6,132 nt of DNA from Natronohydrobacter sp. (lineage in GTDB: Bacteria; Pseudomonadota; Alphaproteobacteria; Rhodobacterales; Rhodobacteraceae), in contig SKIM01000160.1 in NCBI GenBank assembly GCA_007116445.1, positions 1-6,132 of the forward strand. Reading direction: 5' to 3'. Below, one piece after another: positions 1 to 5,290 of the stretch (the first letter of the stretch is position 1; every line of letters begins with the position of its first letter). The translations under genes were made by a program, and so were the position numbers. The notes beneath the pieces are model-generated. The model ran no database searches. It was not told the DNA's origin and worked only from the letters and a program-made list of their open reading frames with translations.

Positions 1-35
1 CCGCCGATGACAATGGCACGATAGGTCTGGGTCAT
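1..35 (-). CDS. FAD-dependent oxidoreductase, N-terminal fragment (cut by window edge)
   Basis: Only the first eleven codons and part of the twelfth are present, reading MTQTYRAIVIG and then a glycine-type codon start. A short hydrophobic strand running into Ile-Gly-Gly is the usual opening of an FAD- or NAD-binding Rossmann fold. A ribosome site AGGAG (minus strand, 41-45) sits 5 nt before the ATG. The ATG overlaps the stop of the upstream PhnD-like gene by ATGA, so this is the third gene of a tightly coupled leftward operon. The opening resembles flavoproteins of the dimethylglycine/sarcosine dehydrogenase type with a GcvT-like C-terminal domain, which would fit the MttB homologue nearby. 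That subfamily call is recall and inference; the visible sequence supports only a dinucleotide-binding N-terminus. Confidence 0.6.
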   Translation of the reverse strand, partial: MTQTYRAIVIG

Positions 36-754
36 GGGATCTCCTGGGGCTGGATTTGGGCTAGGGGCTGTGCGCCAAGCTGTGCGAGCGCATCGGCCAG
101 CGCGCGGCGCAGGCCCAGCGGTGTGGCGCGGGCTGTGATGAAGGGCAGGCCTGGACGGGGGGCGGTCCAGCCTGTGACGGTCAACCCGCGCGCAGCCGGT
201 TCATGCGCCAGTGCAAGGGACCAGGACCGGCAGTCTATGGCCGCGAAATCCGCGGCCCCTTCGGCGACGGCCCGGACCGAGGCACGGTGGCTTCCTGTGA
301 TCAGTGCGCGGCTTGCCAGATCCGGCGCGCCCATATCCTGCGCCACGGCGAGGAGGCCAGACATCGAATCCAGCGCATTGATCGCCGGGCGTGCGTCCAT
401 CAACCCGTCAGGCAGCGCGGCGGCGTCATGGGGCGGGGGCGGGCAGGCAGGCCCGTCGCGCATGACAATCGCCGAGCGGTAGCACGCGCCTTTGCCGCCC
501 GGAACATCGTCATAGAGCGGTTGCGCCAGCACATGGACATACGCGGCAAGCCCGGCCTGCATCGGTCCCCAGCAGGTCTGACCGAGCATAAGCGCTGCAT
601 CGCGCCACAGCGCGTGCAAGTCCTGCGTGGTTTCGGGGCGAGTCAGAGCGGCAGGGAGTTGCGGGACATGCGCGCGCAAATCGGCATAGAACCGATCCAC
701 CTGCCCACGGATCTCTGGCCAGTCATACATGGGCAGAGTGGCCAGCCCGGTCAT
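32..754 (-). CDS. PhnD-type substrate-binding-fold protein, no signal peptide
   Basis: This 240-residue protein belongs to the PhnD/SsuA/transferrin-like periplasmic-binding superfamily (COG3221 type). It opens with LPMYDWPEI and has the later blocks YRSAIVMRDG, INALDSMSG and ITGSHRASVRAVAEGAADFAAIDC. The last of these is the typical 'GSH..S...V..G.AD.AAID' ligand-cleft segment of the family. True family members in phosphonate import are exported; this one begins directly with the mature-type fold, with no hydrophobic signal or lipobox, and no ABC permease or ATPase is visible. It probably acts in the cytoplasm as a small-molecule sensor, chaperone or carrier. The start at 754 was chosen because it makes an ATGA overlap with the desaturase stop; a longer reading frame back to 925 only adds desaturase-antisense-like sequence. 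It overlaps the flavoprotein start by ATGA as well. The ligand is unknown. Confidence 0.8.
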   Translation of the reverse strand: MTGLATLPMYDWPEIRGQVDRFYADLRAHVPQLPAALTRPETTQDLHALWRDAALMLGQTCWGPMQAGLAAYVHVLAQPLYDDVPGGKGACYRSAIVMRDGPACPPPPHDAAALPDGLMDARPAINALDSMSGLLAVAQDMGAPDLASRALITGSHRASVRAVAEGAADFAAIDCRSWSLALAHEPAARGLTVTGWTAPRPGLPFITARATPLGLRRALADALAQLGAQPLAQIQPQEIP

Positions 755-1698
755 GCGGCTTGTCCACTTGCAGGGGGTGTGGGCGTCGGCGGTATGTCGG
801 GATCGCGCGGCAGGTCGTGGCAATAGAGCACCGGATGCACCACAGGTTCCTTCTGGCGCAGCGCATAGGCGCGGAACAATTCCCAGTAGCTGGCATAGAC
901 ATAGCCATGATTGAGCGCCTGCCAATGCGCGCGGTCCGCGCGATAGAGGCGCGGCAAGTCATACCACGGGGCCGATGGATGCTGATGATGCACGATGTGA
1001 AGATTGTTGTTCAGAAACAGCCAGGACAGCGGCGAGCGCTCGACAATGATGGTCCGACCTTCGGGCGCGTCATGCCAACGGTGTTCGGCATAGGTCCGGA
1101 TCGAGATCAGCGACAATGCAGGCCAGATAACCGCCAGCACATACAGCCAGAACGGAATCCCAAAGGCCCAGATCATAGCCAGAACTGGCGCGAGGCTGGC
1201 AAGATGCAGCCCCCAGGCCAGACGCACGCCCGGCGCATCGGCGCGCAGAAGCTGTGCTTCCTGCCGCAAAAACCCAGCCGCGCCCAGCACAGGGCCGAGA
1301 ATGATCCGCCCGACCATCGTGTTGTTGACCCGCAGCATGTTTTGCAGCCAGCGCGGCATTCTTTCATGCGCCCAACGGGCCTTGTAGTAGGATTCGGGAT
1401 CCTCAAACGGATCGGTCAGACGGGCATCATTGTGATGGGCCAGATGCGTGGCCTTGTAGCGCCTGTAGGGATAGATCAGCGACAAGGGCAATGTGACCAG
1501 TGCCTCATTCACCCAGCGATAGCGCGTCGGATGACCGTGCAGATTCTCATGCACCAGTGACGAATGCAGCGCGGCCATCACGGCCATCACGGCCAGCGCA
1601 AGGGGCGGGGTGACAGGCCATAGCGCGGCGCCCGCCAAGGCCCACAATCCGTAGCAAGCCACGATCAACGCTCCTGTGGGCCATTCGATCCGGCGCAC
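751..1698 (-). CDS. Membrane fatty acid desaturase-family di-iron enzyme
   Basis: This 315-residue integral membrane protein belongs to the FA_desaturase family (PF00487 type), whose members use a histidine-bound di-iron centre and O2 to desaturate or hydroxylate substrates. All histidine boxes are visible, numbered from the GTG start: HENLHGH at 50-56, HLAHH at 85-89, EHRWH at 205-209, and the NNNLHIVHHQHP block at 230-241. Hydrophobic segments lie near residues 8-26, 32-47 and 162-200, the last long enough for two passes. The C-terminus is a short proline-rich tail. The start is GTG 1698 because a strong AGGAGG lies 4 nt upstream; the in-frame ATG at 1773 would add 25 residues without a membrane or catalytic feature. 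It is the first gene of the leftward operon and overlaps the PhnD-like gene by ATGA. The family also contains hydroxylases and ketolases, so a lipid substrate is not assured. With a methylamine-type methyltransferase next door, oxidation of a methylated amine or an amine-containing lipid is an open inference. Confidence 0.85.
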   Translation of the reverse strand: MRRIEWPTGALIVACYGLWALAGAALWPVTPPLALAVMAVMAALHSSLVHENLHGHPTRYRWVNEALVTLPLSLIYPYRRYKATHLAHHNDARLTDPFEDPESYYKARWAHERMPRWLQNMLRVNNTMVGRIILGPVLGAAGFLRQEAQLLRADAPGVRLAWGLHLASLAPVLAMIWAFGIPFWLYVLAVIWPALSLISIRTYAEHRWHDAPEGRTIIVERSPLSWLFLNNNLHIVHHQHPSAPWYDLPRLYRADRAHWQALNHGYVYASYWELFRAYALRQKEPVVHPVLYCHDLPRDPDIPPTPTPPASGQAA

Positions 1699-1702
1699 GA
1701 TC

Positions 1703-1708
1703 CCTCCT
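1703..1708 (-). promoter_or_regulatory. Ribosome binding site fixing a GTG start
   Basis: On the minus strand the bases read AGGAGG, then GATC, then GTG. This is the strongest Shine-Dalgarno match in the window and decides in favour of the GTG at 1698 as the desaturase start over the ATG at 1773, which lies 75 nt upstream. Confidence 0.75.
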
Positions 1709-1756
1709 GTTATTGGTGTTTGGCAGACGGTGGCCTCAAACGGTCGCGCCTGCAAC

Positions 1757-1770
1757 GCGAGTGTTCTCGC
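1757..1770. repeat. Inverted repeat GCGAG-N4-CTCGC, candidate operator
   Basis: Perfect 5-bp arms flank TGTT. The dyad sits 59 nt before the desaturase GTG, inside the probable leader or promoter of the leftward operon. Short arms in GC-rich DNA can arise by chance, so its role as an operator for the divergent XRE regulator is only a suggestion. Confidence 0.35.
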
Positions 1771-1794
1771 CACTATTCAAGAGGATTGCTGTTT

Positions 1795-1825
1795 TTGAAA
1801 AAATATGTTCACTAAAGTCTACATA
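1795..1825 (+). promoter_or_regulatory. Candidate promoter of the XRE regulator gene
   Basis: TTGAAA (1795-1800) and TACATA (1820-1825) resemble -35 and -10 boxes but are 19 nt apart, which is longer than ideal. Transcription from this -10 would begin near 1832, only about 11 nt before the ATG at 1843. No good Shine-Dalgarno site is seen before that ATG, so the transcript may have a very short leader with little ribosome-site help. Confidence 0.35.
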
Positions 1826-1842
1826 AGAGATGGGTACTCCGC

Positions 1843-2679
1843 ATGGGAAAACGGGAATCTTCGGCGCTGTTCCGCAAACGTTTGGTGCAATTGCTGGCAC
1901 AGTCGGGACAGACCCAATCGGGTTTTGCGGCGGCGATCGGCATTGATCGTTCGGCCCTGTCGCAGCTTCTGACCGGACCGGACCCGCGACTGCCGCGCGC
2001 CGAAACGCTGCTGTCGATCGCGGCGCAGTTTCAGGTTTCGACCGACTGGCTTCTGGGCCTGTCAGAAGACAGCGGCACCGCGACACAGAGCTTTGACGCG
2101 GTCGAAACCGAAGCTGCGCTGGATGAGGAAAGCCGCACTGCGATGGAGCGCTGGCACCAGGAAGCGACAGGCCAGAAAATCCGCTACGTCCCGGCCTTGC
2201 TGCCCGATCTGATGCGCACGCCGGAAATCATCAGCTTTCAGGCGCAAAGCTCCGAACAGGAAAAGCGCCGCCTGCAGGCCCAGACGCAGCGCCGCCTGAG
2301 ACTGTCGCGCGAGCCAGAGGCGGATATCGAGATGTGCATGCCGCTGCAGAGTTTCGAGATATTCGCAGCGGGCTGCGGTGTCTGGCAGGGCCTGGCGGCC
2401 CCGACGCGGCAACGCCAGATCGACCATATCGCGCGCACGGTCGATGAACTCTATCCGGCTTTTCGGATGTATCTGTTTGACGGGCGCAAGCGCTTTGCGC
2501 CGCCGATGACGCTGTTTGGCTATACCCGCGCGGCGGTCTATGCGGGTGAGGTCTATCTGCTGATCCGCTCGAAACGGCTGATCCGCGAATTGGCGCAGGG
2601 CTTTGACGGGCATATCCGCGCGGCGGAAGTGCATGCGCATGAAGCTGCGGCTTGGATGCGGTCGCTCAGGGCTGTCTGA
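1843..2679 (+). CDS. XRE-family (Cro/CI-type) transcriptional regulator with large C-terminal domain
   Basis: This 278-residue protein is a probable DNA-binding regulator. Residues about 10-74 form a Cro/CI-type helix-turn-helix: LFRKRLVQLLAQSG, then QSGFAAAIGIDRSALSQLL as the turn and recognition helix, closing with STDWLLGLS, which is typical of the domain end. Residues about 85-110 are acidic and linker-like. Residues 115-278 form a second domain containing YVPALLPDLMRTPEII, a charged helix at 136-158, and MTLFGYTRAAVYAGEVYLLIRSKRLI; I do not recognise it by name. It may sense the substrate of the cluster. The ATG at 1843 is the first in-frame start after a stop at 1813-1815. The gene is divergent from the desaturase operon and co-directional with the MttB homologue, so it is the obvious local regulator of both. 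Whether it activates or represses cannot be read from sequence. Confidence 0.85.
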   Translation: MGKRESSALFRKRLVQLLAQSGQTQSGFAAAIGIDRSALSQLLTGPDPRLPRAETLLSIAAQFQVSTDWLLGLSEDSGTATQSFDAVETEAALDEESRTAMERWHQEATGQKIRYVPALLPDLMRTPEIISFQAQSSEQEKRRLQAQTQRRLRLSREPEADIEMCMPLQSFEIFAAGCGVWQGLAAPTRQRQIDHIARTVDELYPAFRMYLFDGRKRFAPPMTLFGYTRAAVYAGEVYLLIRSKRLIRELAQGFDGHIRAAEVHAHEAAAWMRSLRAV

Positions 2680-2692
2680 CCCGCCAGACAGC
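2671..2692 (+). repeat. Perfect 8-bp stem-loop across the XRE stop codon
   Basis: GCTGTCTG and CAGACAGC are perfect complements with the six-base loop ACCCGC. The TGA stop of the regulator begins in the left arm. No T-tract follows, so it is not a standard intrinsic terminator; it could protect the upstream mRNA 3' end, act in attenuation, or be a DNA dyad. Confidence 0.55.
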
Positions 2693-2696
2693 GCTG

Positions 2697-2714
2697 CAGA
2701 TCCACGCGGATCTG
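2697..2714 (+). repeat. Perfect 7-bp stem-loop
   Basis: CAGATCC and GGATCTG flank the four-base loop ACGC. It begins 4 nt after the preceding stem-loop, so the two would stack as tandem hairpins in an mRNA from the regulator into the MttB homologue. No T-tract follows. Confidence 0.5.
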
Positions 2715-2723
2715 TTGCCAACA

Positions 2724-2738
2724 CTCTGCTTGCCAGAG
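2724..2738 (+). repeat. Third inverted repeat, 5-bp arms
   Basis: CTCTG and CAGAG flank CTTGC. It is weak by itself and noted because it continues the series of two stronger stem-loops just upstream. Confidence 0.3.
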
Positions 2739-2759
2739 CAAATCCCGCGACACTAGCAT
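2730..2759 (+). promoter_or_regulatory. Weak candidate promoter before the MttB homologue
   Basis: TTGCCA (2730-2735) and TAGCAT (2754-2759), 18 nt apart, match the sigma-70 consensus at five and four of six positions. If real, the methyltransferase gene has its own promoter just after the hairpins, with a start near 2766. A GAAAGG ribosome site lies at 2778-2783, 6 nt before the ATG. Confidence 0.25.
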
Positions 2760-2789
2760 CGTCGGGACTGCTCTTGCGAAAGGCCGCTC

Positions 2790-4355
2790 ATGTGTTCCGA
2801 AATTCTCCCAGAGGCAAAGCGCGTCCGTTCTGGCGGGCGGGGCGGAAATGCACGCCGCAAACAGGGGTTCCGGCTGGACCAGATGGCCTGGCGCGTACCG
2901 CTCAACAATGACCGCCCCACGGAACCGCTGTCTGAGGACGGCGTCGAAGCCATCCATGCGGCGGCGCTGCATATCCTGTCGGAAATCGGCGTCGAATTCC
3001 TGAATGACGAAGCGCTGGCCCTGTTTCGCGACGCGGGTTGTCGTGTTGATGGCCATAATGTGCGCATGGACAGTGATTTCGTCGAAGCGATGCTGGCGCG
3101 CGCGCCGGGGGCCTTTACCATCACGCCGCGCAACCCGGAACGCGCCGTGCGCATGGGCGACCGGCACCTGGCCTTTGTCAACGTGTCCTCGCCACCATCG
3201 AGCTGGGACATGATCCGTGGCAAGCGCACTGGGGATTTCCAGACCTTCCGCGAATTCCTGATGTTGACGCAGAGCTTCAACTGCATCCATGTTGCAGGCG
3301 GCTATCCGGTCGAACCGGTCGATATTCATGCCTCGGTCCGGCATCTTGATTGCATCGCGGAAAAGCTGCTGCTGACAGACAAGGTGGTGCATGCCTACAG
3401 TCTGGGTCGCGAGCGGGTCGAGGATGCGATGGAAATGGTGCGCATCGCGGCGGGGCTGAGTGATGCCGAATTTGACGCCGCCCCGCGCATGTATACCAAT
3501 ATCAACTCAGTCTCTCCGCTACGCCATGACTTTCCGATGATCGATGGCGCACTGCGCCTTGCGCGGCGCGGGCAGCCTGTGGTGGTGACGCCCTTCACGC
3601 TGGCCGGCGCCATGGCCCCGGTCACGCTGGCAGGTGCGGTGGCGCAATCCATCGCGGAATCGCTCTGCGCGATTGCGCTGATCCAATATGCGGCCCCCGG
3701 TGCGCCTGTCGCGATCGGGACATTCACGTCAAATGTCGATATGCGCTCGGGCGCTCCGGCTTTCGGGACACCCGAATACATGCGCGCGACGCAGATGACC
3801 GGGCAACTGGCGCGGCGCTATGGCCTGCCGCTGCGCTCCTCCGGGGTCTGCACAGCCAATATCCCTGACGCGCAAGCCATGTGGGAGACGTGCAACAGCC
3901 TCTGGGCGGCTGTGCAATCGGGGTCCAATCTCGTCTATCATGCCGCCGGGTGGCTGGAGGGCGGGCTGATCGCGTCCCCTGAGAAATTCGTCATGGATTG
4001 CGAGATGTTGCAGATGATCCAGCGCTATTTCGAGCCGGTCCTGAATGAAACCACACCCGAGGCGCTTGCGCTGGACGCGATCCGGCAAGTGGGGGCTGGC
4101 GGGCATTTCTTCGGGACAGACCACACACGAGAGCGATATGAAACGGCGTTTTATGCGCCCTTTGTGTCCGACTGGCGTAACTATGAAGCCTGGGAGAATG
4201 ACGGCGCGACGGACACCATCACCCGCGCGCATCGCATCTATCGCAACATCGTTGACACCTTCACGCCCCCTGCTCTGGCTGAAGACCGGCGCGAGGCCTT
4301 GCTGGATTTCGTCGCGCGCCGCAAGAGCGAGGGCGGGGCACCGACAGATTTCTGA
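2790..4355 (+). CDS. MttB-family (COG5598) methyltransferase, non-pyrrolysine
   Basis: This 521-residue protein belongs to the trimethylamine methyltransferase MttB superfamily, TIM-barrel enzymes that in characterised cases move a methyl group from an amine to a corrinoid protein. Family blocks run in order: the basic start RSGGRGG with RRK near 13-24, LSEIGVEFLNDEAL (63-76), HVAGGYPVEP near 167-176, the GSNLVYHAAGWLEGGL barrel segment (378-393), EKFVMDCEMLQM (398-409), and GGHFFGTDHTRERY through FVSDWRNYEAW (437-468). The frame is unbroken with no internal TAG, so it is a pyrrolysine-free member like the glycine betaine methyltransferase MtgB. Length is normal. The ATG at 2790 is the only start after an in-frame stop at 2754-2756 and has GAAAGG 6 nt upstream. 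No corrinoid protein or reactivase is visible. The substrate is unknown; quaternary amines such as betaines are the likeliest class, by family. Confidence 0.9.
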   Translation: MCSEILPEAKRVRSGGRGGNARRKQGFRLDQMAWRVPLNNDRPTEPLSEDGVEAIHAAALHILSEIGVEFLNDEALALFRDAGCRVDGHNVRMDSDFVEAMLARAPGAFTITPRNPERAVRMGDRHLAFVNVSSPPSSWDMIRGKRTGDFQTFREFLMLTQSFNCIHVAGGYPVEPVDIHASVRHLDCIAEKLLLTDKVVHAYSLGRERVEDAMEMVRIAAGLSDAEFDAAPRMYTNINSVSPLRHDFPMIDGALRLARRGQPVVVTPFTLAGAMAPVTLAGAVAQSIAESLCAIALIQYAAPGAPVAIGTFTSNVDMRSGAPAFGTPEYMRATQMTGQLARRYGLPLRSSGVCTANIPDAQAMWETCNSLWAAVQSGSNLVYHAAGWLEGGLIASPEKFVMDCEMLQMIQRYFEPVLNETTPEALALDAIRQVGAGGHFFGTDHTRERYETAFYAPFVSDWRNYEAWENDGATDTITRAHRIYRNIVDTFTPPALAEDRREALLDFVARRKSEGGAPTDF

Positions 4356-4579
4356 TCCTCGTCACTCCAGCACCGCCCGCCCAACGACCCGTCATCGCTC
4401 ATGCGCTGGCCCAATCGAATCGATCGGGAAGGCGTGGAATGGATGCTGATCAAGACCATCGAGGCGAAGCGCATCTCACCCTGAGCCTGGCGCCACCGCC
4501 CAGGTCCTTCGCATGCGCAGCATTTTTCATTGCGTTTGACGCTGCAAAGCGTTACGCGATGCCCGCGCGGTGCGATGCC

Positions 4580-4602
4580 GGCGCAGGCGCAGCCTCTGCG
4601 CC
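4580..4602. repeat. Stem-loop with a doubled GCGCAG arm
   Basis: GGCGCAG (4580-4586) and CTGCGCC (4596-4602) form a perfect 7-bp stem with a nine-base loop. GCGCAG is repeated directly at 4587-4592 and can pair with the same right arm with a three-base loop, so two alternative hairpins share one partner. No T-tract follows. Confidence 0.35.
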
Positions 4603-4687
4603 ATGCTGAAAATTCAGGCATGTGGCCGGTCCGGCGCACATTCCACGAAATCCTTATACTTGCCGCTTGCGCGCCCTGCGCGGCATG

Positions 4688-4710
4688 TATATTGCTCGGA
4701 CTTGAGCAAT
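4688..4710 (+). promoter_or_regulatory. Candidate -10 box overlapping a perfect 7-bp operator-like dyad
   Basis: TATATT (4688-4693) is a good -10 match in GC-rich surroundings, though the -35 is poor (TTGCGC at 4667-4672, 15 nt away). The inverted repeat ATTGCTC (4691-4697), GGACTT, GAGCAAT (4704-4710) is perfect and overlaps the -10 and the expected transcription start. A dimeric repressor bound here would block the promoter. The next gene encodes a MarR-like winged-helix protein, and MarR proteins commonly autoregulate through such sites, so autoregulation is a reasonable inference. Confidence 0.45.
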
Positions 4711-4803
4711 CATGTCGATTCCGCTTCACATTGCGAACCCGTCATCATCAAGGCGCCCTTTCGGCAGTCCTTGTGCGGTAGCCTGCGAAAGAGCCGCCCA
4801 GTC

Positions 4804-5184
4804 ATGACCACCCAGCGCGACAAGCTGCGCGAGGATGTGAAGTTTCGCATCCTGCGCCTGCTGCAGGACAACCCCGAAATGACCCAGCGCGAGCTGGCAA
4901 AGGAAGTCGGCGTCAGCACAGGTGGCATTCACTATGTGCTCAATGCGCTGGTCGAGAAGGGAATGCTGAAGCTGTCGAATTTCACCGCCGCTGCGGACAA
5001 GCGGCGCTATGCCTACAAGCTGACCCCGCACGGCATCGCCGAGAAGGCGCGGCTGACGCGGCGCTTCATGATCCGAAAGATGGCTGAATACGAGGCTCTG
5101 AGGGCTGAGATGGAAGAGATTGGTGCCGACCTTTCCGAACAGGATCTCGCCGAGATCCGCGCCGACCTGAAGAGGCGCCATTGA
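4804..5184 (+). CDS. MarR-family EPS-associated transcriptional regulator
   Basis: This 126-residue protein matches the small MarR-like regulators found at the start of exopolysaccharide loci (TIGR04176 type). A winged helix-turn-helix spans about residues 10-76: FRILRLLQDNPEMTQRELAKE, GVSTGGIHYVLNALVEKGMLK as the recognition helix, then a wing around NFTAAADKRRYAYKLT. The remainder, from GIAEKARLTRRFMIRKMAEYEALRAEMEE, is a charged helix likely to be coiled-coil and to mediate dimers. The start at 4804 gives the normal family length and N-terminus; the same frame is open upstream to 4570, but that part has no domain-like sequence. The ribosome site is weak (GAAAGAG, 10 nt upstream). It precedes ugd in the same direction, which supports a role in controlling polysaccharide genes. 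Effector and targets are unknown. Confidence 0.85.
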   Translation: MTTQRDKLREDVKFRILRLLQDNPEMTQRELAKEVGVSTGGIHYVLNALVEKGMLKLSNFTAAADKRRYAYKLTPHGIAEKARLTRRFMIRKMAEYEALRAEMEEIGADLSEQDLAEIRADLKRRH

Positions 5185-5225
5185 CCAGTTTGCGCCGTAA
5201 AACCGGGCCGCAAGGCCATGGCGCC
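5174..5225 (+). repeat. Long-range 8-bp stem over the regulator stop, with inner GCAA hairpin
   Basis: GGCGCCAT (5174-5181) and ATGGCGCC (5218-5225) are perfect complements 36 nt apart. Inside lies GGCC-GCAA-GGCC (5206-5217), a four-pair hairpin with a GNRA-type loop. The regulator's TGA stop (5182-5184) follows the left arm. No T-tract follows. It may structure the intercistronic mRNA between the regulator and ugd. A separate palindrome AGCGC-A-GCGCT lies at 5252-5262. Confidence 0.35.
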
Positions 5226-5290
5226 CGTTTGCGAACCTGCCGTGCAGATGCAGCGCAGCGCTCAACGATTACAAAGAAGGACAGTTGACG

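Larger units (their letters stand above)
1699..1842. promoter_or_regulatory. Divergent promoter region between desaturase operon and XRE regulator
   Basis: This 144-nt gap separates two divergent units. Its right half (about 1780-1830) is clearly AT-rich against a GC-rich background, as expected for promoters. It holds a perfect inverted repeat GCGAG-TGTT-CTCGC (1757-1770) and an odd palindrome of five T, G, five A (1792-1802). Both are candidate operators for the adjacent XRE protein. A leftward promoter must lie here too, but I could not assign convincing -35/-10 elements on the minus strand. Confidence 0.6.
4356..4803. other. 448-nt gene-free stretch between the two modules
   Basis: No convincing gene on either strand. 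The first part (4356-4484) stays open in the same frame as the MttB homologue after its stop and contains a 27-codon ATG frame at 4401-4484 (MRWPNRIDREG...) with no ribosome site; it could be a decayed remnant. A run of short dyads follows: CCTGG/CCAGG (4486-4504), CGCATGCG (4510-4517), GCGT-N3-ACGC (4532-4542), GCGTTACGC (4549-4557), a 7-bp stem (4580-4602), CTGAA-AA-TTCAG (4606-4617), GCCGG-T-CCGGC (4625-4635) and TGCCGC/GCGGCA (4661-4685). No hairpin with a strong T-tract was found for terminating the methyltransferase transcript, though TTTTT occurs at 4523-4527. The right end carries a candidate promoter for the EPS regulator. Confidence 0.55.

Noticed and set aside
755..925. N-terminal extension of the PhnD-like frame back to an ATG at 925
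   Set aside because: The extra 57 residues overlap the desaturase C-terminal coding region in another frame, are rich in Cys, Arg and Pro, and are not family-like. The ATGA overlap at 751-754 marks the natural start.
760..1560. Long open frame on the plus strand opposite the desaturase
   Set aside because: It is antisense to a gene with clear histidine boxes, and its product is low in family-like pattern and rich in Arg, Gln and His, typical of a GC-rich shadow frame.
1699..1773. Desaturase start at the ATG at 1773
   Set aside because: It would add 25 residues with no conserved feature and extend into the control region, whereas GTG 1698 has a strong AGGAGG site.
2671..2714. Intrinsic terminator after the XRE gene
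   Set aside because: Stems are strong but no T-tract follows either hairpin, so only stem-loop structure can be claimed.
2553..3392. Long minus-strand open frame spanning the XRE end and MttB start
   Set aside because: It crosses two well supported plus-strand genes and shows no recognisable domain.
2790..4355. Pyrrolysine-type MttB with a read-through TAG
   Set aside because: The reading frame has no internal stop codon, so no amber read-through is needed.
4401..4484. 27-codon ATG frame as a real small gene
   Set aside because: No Shine-Dalgarno site and no recognised product; kept only as a possible remnant in the gap description.
4238..4729. Minus-strand open frame over the end of the MttB homologue and the gap
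   Set aside because: Composition is rich in Arg, Ser and Cys with no domain, and no ribosome site or promoter is evident.
4570..4803. Longer N-terminus for the EPS-associated regulator
   Set aside because: The extra 78 residues run through the candidate promoter and dyad and lack any domain-like sequence; 4804 gives the family's usual length.
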